Shown here piece after piece: positions 57,901-64,000 of a stretch of 64,000 bases of DNA (its first letter is position 1; each line of letters begins with the position of its first letter). The notes under the pieces are model-generated. The model saw only the letters and a program-made list of their open reading frames with translations. It made no database searches and was not told where the DNA came from. Made by a program: the position numbers and the translations under genes. Source of the stretch: Mycolicibacterium sp. lyk4-40-TYG-92 (GTDB taxonomy: Bacteria > Actinomycetota > Actinomycetes > Mycobacteriales > Mycobacteriaceae); assembly GCF_030209435.1 (NCBI RefSeq), contig NZ_JARVRX010000012.1:1-64000 (forward strand), read 5' to 3'.

Positions 57901-59324
57901 TGTCGGTGGTGCAGGCCGCGCGCCGCCGCGGTCTGGCGGTGCGCGCGCGAATGATGCTGGATTGCAGCAGCATTCGCGAACTGGCCGAGGAACTGGACGC
58001 GGAGAACGAGTTGGCCGCCACAGCGGTCGAGGAGTCCGGCCCGGTGCCGGTGCTGCCGAACGTGCATTGGCTGTATCAGTACGGCGACGGTCGCCGGCTG
58101 GCCCAGACCCAGGCACTGCGGCTGCCGGATGCCATCACCGCTGAGCAACTGACCACGTTGCTGCACCACGTCATTGCCGCGCACCCCGCCCTGTGCAGCC
58201 GGCTGGACCGGACGACCATGACTCTGGTCGACCATCCGGTGGACAACGTCCTTTCCGAGGTCACCGTCGACGGCGACCTCGTCGCCGCGGTGGCCGAGCA
58301 GACCGATCTCGCGGTCGAGCGGTTGGACCCGGAGCAGGGGCGCCTGCTGCAGGCAGTGCTGCTGCATTCGCAAGACGGTGCCGGACAGTCGAGCGAAAAA
58401 GTGCTGGTGCTCAGTGCCCACGTGTTGGCAGTTGACCCGGCATCCTGGCGAATTGTGCTCGGCGAGTTGGAAAATGGCTGGCACGCATTGAATTCCGGTA
58501 CCCAGCCCGCCGTCATCCGAGAACACACCAGCTACCGGGCCTGGTCCCGACTGGTCGCCGAACGCGCGAAGCACCTCGACACGGCGGACTTCTGGGAAGC
58601 GCAGATCGCCGGCCCGGATCCTGCGCTCGGCAACCGCCGCGTGAAGCCCGAGACCGACTGCGCCGCAGACGTGGTGATGTCCATGGCGATCATCGATCCG
58701 GATCTGACGGCACGGCTGCTCGCGGCAAGTCAGCCGATCACCGATCTGCTGGCCGCCGCGACCGCGCGCACGATCACCCGCTGGCGACAGCGCCGCGGAC
58801 AGGACACTCCGGCTCCGCTGGTGGCGCTGGAGACTCACGGCCGCGCGGACACCGTTGTCTCCGGGGACGACGTCGACAGCGGCGACACCGTCGGCCTGTT
58901 CAGCGCCATCTATCCGGTGCGGATCAGTTCCGAAGCGCCACATCAGGTCAGCGCCGAGATCGGTGCCGTCCCGGGCCATGGCATTGACTTCGGGCTGCTG
59001 CGGTATCTGCGCGCGGACACCGCGGACCGATTGTCGGCGTACCCGGAGCCGCAGGTGCTGTTGAACTACCTGGGCCGGGTACACCTCGCGGCGAGTGGTG
59101 CCGCACTCCAGCTCGACGGTGCGCTGCTGGCGGGCGCGTCACCGGTACCCGAACCGAACTACGCGGTGCACCACGAACTGACCCTGATGGCGGGGGTCAT
59201 CGACCACGCCGGCACCGCTGCGCTCGGTGTCCAATGGCGCACGGTGCCAGACATTCTCAGCGCGGACGACATTGCCGAATTGCAACAGCTGTGGGAAGCA
59301 CAGCTCAGGGAAGTGGTGAAATGA
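54948..59324 (+). CDS. mbtF: Mycobactin NRPS MbtF (C-A-PCP-E-like)
   Basis: 1458 residues from GTG 54948, coupled to mbtE by GTGA; ATG 54924 is an in-frame alternative. Condensation HHIVIDGWS near residue 139; adenylation FTSGTTGKPKGVVGTH near 586 and DQVKIRGFRVEPGEV; carrier FLDLGLDSIVAL near 978; a final condensation/epimerization-type domain (about 1040-1458) with NYLGRVHL. In that domain the HHxxxDG motif is AHVLAVDPASW (near 1158), lacking the first His. It installs the terminal hydroxylysine that cyclises to the caprolactam. Confidence 0.93.
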
Positions 59325-59359
59325 CCATCAGCGAGGAGCCGGAGGCAGATCGCGCATGA
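59321..59359 (+). CDS. 12-residue micro-ORF bridging mbtF and mbtG
   Basis: ATG 59321 overlaps the mbtF stop (ATGA) and encodes MTISEEPEADRA; its own TGA overlaps the mbtG ATG at 59356 (ATGA again). It fills the 31-nt gap exactly and would carry terminating ribosomes to mbtG. GAGGAG inside it (59333-59338) may also serve mbtG. Confidence 0.4.
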   Translation: MTISEEPEADRA

Positions 59360-60648
59360 CTGAGACCCGAAACACCTTGGCCGTCATCGGCGCCGGGGCC
59401 AAAGCGGTCGCCGTGGCTGCCAAGGCCGCCGAACTGCGCGCCATGGGCGTGGACGCGCCCGATGTCATCGCGGTGGAACGCCTCGGCGTCGGCGCCAACT
59501 GGCAGGCCGCCGGCGGCTGGACCGACGGCAGGCACCGGCTGGGCACCGGACCCGAGAAGGACGTGGGTTTCCCGTACCGGTCCGCACTCGTGCCGCGCCG
59601 AAACGTCGAACTCGACGAACGGATGATGCGGCACAGCTGGCAGTCGTATCTGATCTCGACGGGACAGTTCGCCGAGTGGATCGACCGCGGCCGGCCCGCA
59701 CCCACCCACCGGCGCTGGAGCCAGTACCTCGCCTGGGTGGCGGAAAGTGTTGCCATGCAGGTGGTCACGGGTGAAGTCACCCAGCTGTCGGTGGATGGCG
59801 ACCAGTGGGTGCTGCACTGCCGCGATCAGCAGGTGCGCGCCGACGGCGTGATGATCACCGGGCCGGGGCAGGCCGAGCGGTCGATCCTGCCGGGGCATCC
59901 GCGGGTGCTGTCGATCGCCCAGTTCTGGCATCGCGTCGCGCAGGACGAGCGCATCAACGCCGAGCGGGTCGCCGTCATCGGCGGTGGCGAAACCGCCGCA
60001 ACGATGCTCGATGAGCTGTTCTCGCACCGGGTTTCGACCATCACGGTGATCTCCCCGGGGGTGACCCTGTTCACCCGCGGCGAGGGCTACTTCGAGAACA
60101 CCCTGTTCTCCGACCCGACGGGCTGGGCCGGGCTCAGCATCACCGAGCGCCGAGATGCCATGGCCCGCACCGACCGCGGCGTATTCTCCGCCCGCGTTCA
60201 GGACTCGCTCCTGGCCGACGACCGCATCCGGCACCTGCGCGGCCGCGTCGCCCATGCCGTGCCCCGCGAAGACCGAATCCGGTTGACGCTGCAGACCGAA
60301 CGTGACTCCGGCTGCCTGGAGACCGTGCACGGCTTCGATCTGGTGATCGACGGTTCCGGAGCCGATTCCATGTGGTTCGCGCCGTTGCTGAGCCAGGACG
60401 CGTTGGACGTGTTGGAACTCGGTATCGGTGCGCCGCTGTCGGCCGACTCGCTGCAGCAGGCCATCGGCTACGACCTCGCGGTCAGCGGCGTCACGCCGAA
60501 GTTGTTCCTGCCCAGCCTGTCCTGGCTCACCCAGGGCCCAGGATTCCCCAACCTCAGCTGCCTCGGTCTGCTCAGCGACCGCGTGCTGGGTGCCGAATAT
60601 GCCACACCATCCGCAAGGAGAAGCCATGAGCAGCAATCCGTTCGATGA
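59356..60648 (+). CDS. mbtG: Lysine N6-hydroxylase MbtG
   Basis: 430 residues, flavin N-monooxygenase. FAD site VIGAGAKAVAVAAKA at the N-terminus, NADPH site VAVIGGGETAATMLDEL near residue 205, and the family segments FPYRSALVPRRN and GPGFPNLSC. It hydroxylates the lysine side-chain amines that form the hydroxamate iron ligands. Its last 23 nt overlap mbtH. Confidence 0.95.
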   Translation: MTETRNTLAVIGAGAKAVAVAAKAAELRAMGVDAPDVIAVERLGVGANWQAAGGWTDGRHRLGTGPEKDVGFPYRSALVPRRNVELDERMMRHSWQSYLISTGQFAEWIDRGRPAPTHRRWSQYLAWVAESVAMQVVTGEVTQLSVDGDQWVLHCRDQQVRADGVMITGPGQAERSILPGHPRVLSIAQFWHRVAQDERINAERVAVIGGGETAATMLDELFSHRVSTITVISPGVTLFTRGEGYFENTLFSDPTGWAGLSITERRDAMARTDRGVFSARVQDSLLADDRIRHLRGRVAHAVPREDRIRLTLQTERDSGCLETVHGFDLVIDGSGADSMWFAPLLSQDALDVLELGIGAPLSADSLQQAIGYDLAVSGVTPKLFLPSLSWLTQGPGFPNLSCLGLLSDRVLGAEYATPSARRSHEQQSVR

Positions 60649-60838
60649 CGAGAACGGTGCGTTCTACGTCCTGATCAACGACGAGGAGCAGCACAGCCTG
60701 TGGCCCGTGTTCGCCGACGTGCCCGCCGGCTGGCGGGTCGTGTTCGGGGAGAGCACCCGCGCCGACTGTCTGGCCTACGTCGAGGAGACGTGGACCGACA
60801 TCCGGCCCAAGACGCTGCGGGACTCGCTGGTCGGTTGA
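60626..60838 (+). CDS. mbtH: MbtH-like NRPS helper protein
   Basis: 70 residues from ATG 60626 (AAGGAG upstream). Conserved pattern FYVLINDEEQHSLWP, VPAGWRVVFG and ETWTDIRPKTLR with the invariant tryptophans. It binds and activates adenylation domains. Founding gene of the MbtH family; last gene of the mbt operon. Confidence 0.97.
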   Translation: MSSNPFDDENGAFYVLINDEEQHSLWPVFADVPAGWRVVFGESTRADCLAYVEETWTDIRPKTLRDSLVG

Positions 60839-61269
60839 GCCGCGCCCTCGAGCGTGCGGGATGACGAGGCAACGTTTCAGGGTGAACGCGGTACGGCGTC
60901 GTGGGCGGGTTGACCGTGAACTCACGGCCAGGCTTTCCGTCGAGCCTGTACCCAGGGTGTGCAAAGCCGAGTAGACGCCGCCGTGGCGTCAGGGTCAACG
61001 GCACTGCGGCCCGCGGTGCCCGTCGACCCTGAATTCACGGCGAAATGCAGCCGCCTCTGCCGTTTGTGCCCGGGGCTACGCGGCGTGACTCCGCTGTGGA
61101 GTGTCCTGGCGCCTGCTGCGCCGCTCGACCGAAACTGGGCGGCGGAATATCTGGCCGGAATCACCGTGCAGTTGCGTTCATGCAGTGCATCGGAGTTCGG
61201 CGATCCGCAGCAGGGCCACCAGTCCGAGTAGAGTCGCGAGAGCCGGCGCTGACCAGGGGGAGTGCAGCA
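60839..61269. other. 431-bp intergenic region with two related palindromes
   Basis: No convincing gene. CCGTGA-AC-TCACGG (60914-60927) is a perfect palindrome. A 38-bp imperfect inverted repeat (60992-61009 with 61011-61029) lies downstream and is followed by TGAATTCACGG (61030-61040), a partial copy of the first element. The large inverted repeat may end the mbt transcript. Confidence 0.45.
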
Positions 61270-61629
61270 ATGACGTATCCGGATCCTCGGTATCCGCAGC
61301 AACAACCGCAGCCGGGGCCACATCCGCAGGGCCATCCCACCCCGCCGGGCTATCCGCCGGCCGGCTACCCGAACCCGCAACAGCCGTATACCCAGCAGCC
61401 GTATCCGTACGCACAGCCCTACGGCTACCCGCAGCCACAGCCGGAGCCGACGAACAACGGCAACTCCCCAGGCTGGCGCGCCGCGAGCGTCGCCATGTCG
61501 ACGTTGTTCCGTGGCACCTACCGGCTGGGTGGCGACGCCCGCAGCCGGGTCGTCACGGCACTGATGTGCCTGGGTATCGGGCTCGTCGCGCTGGTGATCG
61601 TCGTGCTGGCCGGCACGTACCTGCGCTAG
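61270..61629 (+). CDS. Pro/Gln/Tyr-rich single-pass membrane protein
   Basis: 119 residues from ATG 61270 (GGGGAG upstream). The first ~65 residues are a disordered tract of P, Q, Y and G (repeated YPxPQQP-like units); residues ~93-117 are a transmembrane helix LMCLGIGLVALVIVVLAGTYL. Such proline-rich-head membrane proteins are common in mycobacteria. Function unknown. Confidence 0.6.
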   Translation: MTYPDPRYPQQQPQPGPHPQGHPTPPGYPPAGYPNPQQPYTQQPYPYAQPYGYPQPQPEPTNNGNSPGWRAASVAMSTLFRGTYRLGGDARSRVVTALMCLGIGLVALVIVVLAGTYLR

Positions 61630-61633
61630 CGGT

Positions 61634-61963
61634 CTATTCGCCGACGGGTGAAAGCTGCTGCGACAGTGGCACATCCATGTCGTACACCCGGGCGTGGAGC
61701 ACCACCCGGTTCCGCAGCGCGGACCGCACCGCACGGTGCAGGCCGTCTTCCAGATAGATGGTGCCATGCCAGCGCACAGCATGCGGGAACAGATCACCGT
61801 AGAACGTCGAATCCTCGGACAGCAGCCGGTCCAGGGCGAGCACCGTCGTGGTGGTGACGATCTCGTCGAGACGCAGTTGGCGCGGCGGAATCTGCGCCCA
61901 TTCGCGGTAGCTCAGCCCATGCTCCGGGTACGGCTTTCCGTCGCGCACCCCTTTGAAAATCAT
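61634..61963 (-). CDS. Conserved hypothetical protein (Rv2375-like)
   Basis: 109 residues from ATG 61963 (GGAG upstream); the frame reaches 62074 but MIFKGVRDGKPYPEHGLSYREW is the conserved start. RLDEIVTTTTVLALDRLLSEDSTFYGDLFPHAVRWHGTIYLEDGLHRAVRSALRN is the conserved body. Always near hrcA in mycobacteria, as I recall. No known function. Divergent from hrcA, convergent with the gene on its left (4-nt gap). Confidence 0.75.
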   Translation of the reverse strand: MIFKGVRDGKPYPEHGLSYREWAQIPPRQLRLDEIVTTTTVLALDRLLSEDSTFYGDLFPHAVRWHGTIYLEDGLHRAVRSALRNRVVLHARVYDMDVPLSQQLSPVGE

Positions 61964-62113
61964 GAGTAGATCACTCCGCAAGCACCCCGTGCGCCGAGCG
62001 GGTCCGCGGTGACAGCGTCGGCATACACCTGACCCTAGCGGGTCGACTTGAGGTTTGCCGAGGCATCCAACCACCAGATGACGTCTGTCGCCCGCCCCAA
62101 TCCATCGTCACCG

Positions 62114-62119
62114 TAAAAT
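62114..62119 (+). promoter_or_regulatory. Possible hrcA -10 element TAAAAT
   Basis: TAAAAT lies 23 nt before ATG 62143, with ribosome binding site CGGAGGTGA between. No CIRCE element was found upstream. Confidence 0.35.
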
Positions 62120-62142
62120 GGCGGTGAAACCGGAGGTGACGA

Positions 62143-63174
62143 ATGGGTAGTGCCGACGACCGTCGCTTTGAAGTGCTGCGTGCCATCGTTGCGGACTTCG
62201 TCTCCACCAAGGAGCCCATCGGCTCCAAGACGCTCGTCGAACGCCACAACCTCGGCGTTTCGAGCGCCACGGTGCGCAACGACATGGCCGTGCTGGAGGC
62301 CGAGGGCTACATCACCCAGCCCCACACCAGCTCGGGCCGGGTGCCCACGGAGAAGGGGTACCGCGAGTTCGTCGACCGGATCGACGACGTCAAACCGCTG
62401 TCGCAGAGCGAGCGCCGCGCCATCCTGAGCTTCCTCGAATCCGGCGTCGACCTCGACGACGTGCTGCGCCGCGCGGTGCGCCTCCTGGCCCAGCTGACCC
62501 GGCAGGTCGCCATCGTGCAGTACCCGACGCTGTCGCGGTCCACGGTCCGCCACCTCGAGGTCGTGGCGCTCACCCCCGCCCGGCTGTTGCTGGTGGTCAT
62601 CACCGACACCGGGCGGGTTGACCAGCGCGTCGTCGAACTCGGCGATCCCATCGGTGAGCACGAACTGTCGCAGCTGCGCGAGCGGCTCGGCGCGGCACTG
62701 GAAGGCAAGCTGCTGTCGGCCGCGTCGATCGCGGTGGCCGACCTGGCATCGCAGCTGGACGGCCACGGCGGCCTGGGCGACGCGGTGGGTCGCGCGGCCA
62801 CGGTCTTGGTGGAGACGCTGGTCGAGCACCAGGAGGAGCGCCTGTTGCTCGGCGGCACCGCCAACCTGACGCGCAACACGGCGGATTTCGGCGGGTCCCT
62901 GCGGTCGGTGCTGGAGGCACTGGAGGAGCAGGTCGTGGTCCTGCGGTTGCTGGCTGCCCAACAGGAGGCAGGTAAAGTCACGGTACGCATCGGCCACGAA
63001 ACCGAGGCCGAGCAGATGGCTGGGACGTCCGTCGTGAGCACCGCCTACGGCAGTTTGGGCAAGGTTTACGGCGGCATGGGCGTGGTGGGCCCCACCCGGA
63101 TGGACTATCCGGGCACCATCGCCAACGTTGCGGCCGTCGCCCGGTACATAGGCGAGGTACTGGGCACCCGCTAA
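62143..63174 (+). CDS. hrcA: Heat-shock repressor HrcA
   Basis: 343 residues. N-terminal winged helix with RRFEVLRAIVADFVSTKEPIGSKTL, SSATVRNDMAVLEAEGYITQPHTSSGRVPTEKGYREFVD, then a GAF-like and insertion domain, ending MDYPGTIANVAAVARYIGEVLG. Binds CIRCE operators to repress chaperonin genes in the absence of stress. Upstream of dnaJ2 by 41 nt, probably one operon. Confidence 0.96.
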   Translation: MGSADDRRFEVLRAIVADFVSTKEPIGSKTLVERHNLGVSSATVRNDMAVLEAEGYITQPHTSSGRVPTEKGYREFVDRIDDVKPLSQSERRAILSFLESGVDLDDVLRRAVRLLAQLTRQVAIVQYPTLSRSTVRHLEVVALTPARLLLVVITDTGRVDQRVVELGDPIGEHELSQLRERLGAALEGKLLSAASIAVADLASQLDGHGGLGDAVGRAATVLVETLVEHQEERLLLGGTANLTRNTADFGGSLRSVLEALEEQVVVLRLLAAQQEAGKVTVRIGHETEAEQMAGTSVVSTAYGSLGKVYGGMGVVGPTRMDYPGTIANVAAVARYIGEVLGTR

Positions 63175-63215
63175 GGGTGTCCAGCAGTTCGAGAGATTAG
63201 GCAAGGTTCTTAGGC

Positions 63216-64000
63216 GTGGCACGCGATTACTACGGCCTGCTCGGCGTGAGCAAGGGCGCCAGCGACTCGGAGATCAAGAAGGCCTACCGCAGGCTGGCCC
63301 GGGAGCTGCACCCCGACGTCAATCCCGACGAAGGCGCACAGCAGCGGTTCGCTGAGATCAGCACCGCCTACGAGGTCCTCAGCGACCCGGAGAAGCGCCG
63401 CATCGTCGACCTCGGCGGTGATCCCATGGAGAGCGGCGGAGGCGGCGGCGGTGCCGGGGGATTCGCCGGTTTTGGCGGCCTCGGCGACGTGTTCGAGGCC
63501 TTCTTCGGCGGCGGCGCGTCCTCGCGCGGTCCGATCGGCCGGGTGCGTCCGGGCTCGGACTCGCTGCTGCGCCTGCGGCTGAACCTCGAGGAGTGTGCGA
63601 CGGGCGTCACCAAGCAGGTCACCGTCGACACCGCGGTGCTGTGCGACGTGTGCCAGGGCAAGGGCACGCACGGCAATTCCCAGCCCGCCCGCTGTGATAC
63701 CTGCCACGGTCAGGGCGAGGTGCAGACGGTCCAGCGCTCGCTGCTCGGCAACGTCATGACGTCGCGTCCCTGCCCCGTCTGTGGCGGCGTCGGCGAGGTC
63801 ATTCCCGACCCCTGTCACCGCTGCGGCGGCGACGGCCGGGTGCGCGCGCGGCGCGATGTGAGCGTGAAGATTCCGGCCGGGGTCGGTGAGGGCATGCGGG
63901 TGCGCCTGGCGGCCCAGGGCGAGGTCGGCCCGGGCGGTGGACCCGCCGGCGACCTGTACGTCGAGGTGCACGAGCAGCCGCACGAGCTGTTCCTGCGCGA
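63216..64000 (+). CDS. dnaJ2: Chaperone DnaJ2 (partial, runs off the window)
   Basis: GTG 63216 starts MARDYYGLLGVSKGAS. J domain with the HPD motif (LHPDVNP), Gly/Phe-rich linker, and four zinc-finger repeats CDVCQGKG, CDTCHGQG, CPVCGGVG, CHRCGGDG (about residues 145-210). Stimulates the DnaK ATPase and delivers substrates. The reading frame is still open at 64000. Confidence 0.95.
   Translation, partial: MARDYYGLLGVSKGASDSEIKKAYRRLARELHPDVNPDEGAQQRFAEISTAYEVLSDPEKRRIVDLGGDPMESGGGGGGAGGFAGFGGLGDVFEAFFGGGASSRGPIGRVRPGSDSLLRLRLNLEECATGVTKQVTVDTAVLCDVCQGKGTHGNSQPARCDTCHGQGEVQTVQRSLLGNVMTSRPCPVCGGVGEVIPDPCHRCGGDGRVRARRDVSVKIPAGVGEGMRVRLAAQGEVGPGGGPAGDLYVEVHEQPHELFLR

Noticed and set aside
62000..62142. 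CIRCE operator upstream of hrcA
   Set aside because: No TTAGCACTC-N9-GAGTGCTAA or close variant found in the gap.

Overview
The window is high-GC actinobacterial DNA. Its gene order is that of a Mycobacterium (most likely a Mycolicibacterium-type fast grower), running in the opposite sense to the M. tuberculosis lepA-to-dnaJ2 segment. Recognisable anchors are lepA, a GH15 trehalase, subI-cysT-cysW-cysA, sirA-cysH-che1, hemW, mbtI, mbtA to mbtH, hrcA and dnaJ2. No tRNA, rRNA, insertion sequence, prophage or CRISPR array was seen.

Layout. 0-3.7 kb: PemK-like protein, lepA (which seems to start at a non-canonical AUC codon) and a quinone-oxidoreductase-like gene. 3.8-10.4 kb: a tightly coupled five-gene operon of two NtaA/DszA-type flavin monooxygenases, an APC permease, a GNAT acetyltransferase and an SfnB/DszC-like flavoprotein, read here as organosulfur (possibly S-substituted cysteine) salvage. 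10.4-14.3 kb: a methanethiol methyltransferase-like gene, then a family 2A encapsulin shell with its cysteine desulfurase cargo. 14.4-15.8 kb: a polycysteine leader peptide before a TQXA-domain protein. 15.9-18.3 kb: trehalase and two tiny membrane proteins. 18.4-22.5 kb: a second cysteine leader and the sulfate ABC importer. 22.6-24.1 kb: cysK-cysE. 24.3-26.2 kb: kup. 26.5-29.8 kb: sirA-cysH-che1 behind a third polycysteine leader. 30-31 kb: hemW. 31.2-36.2 kb: an IdeR-boxed ABC transporter pair and mbtI. 36.2-39.5 kb: accessory genes (MarR, secreted LAS-like protein, acyltransferase 3, membrane protein). 39.6-60.8 kb: the mycobactin core (mbtA diverging from mbtB-T-C-D-E-F-G-H) with two IdeR-like boxes between. 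61-64 kb: small conserved genes, hrcA and partial dnaJ2.

How it works together. Two nutrient programmes lie side by side. The iron programme (salicylate synthase, salicyl-AMP ligase, NRPS/PKS line, lysine N-hydroxylase, MbtH helper and a candidate ABC transporter) carries IdeR-like boxes at all three promoter regions. The sulfur programme covers sulfate uptake, APS and sulfite reduction, siroheme iron insertion, serine O-acetylation, cysteine synthesis, probable organosulfur salvage and an encapsulated desulfurase. Three of its transcription units are preceded by short ORFs ending in cysteine codons, the hallmark of cysteine-responsive attenuation in mycobacteria.

The most striking signal is elemental economy. 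Twelve proteins of the sulfur programme (about 4750 residues) contain only two cysteines, the desulfurase catalytic cysteine and the SubI lipobox cysteine, and about 13 internal methionines. A 527-residue permease and a 307-residue shell protein have no sulfur residue beyond the initiator. Neighbouring genes outside the programme have ordinary Met and Cys content. Residue counts were made by eye from the translations.
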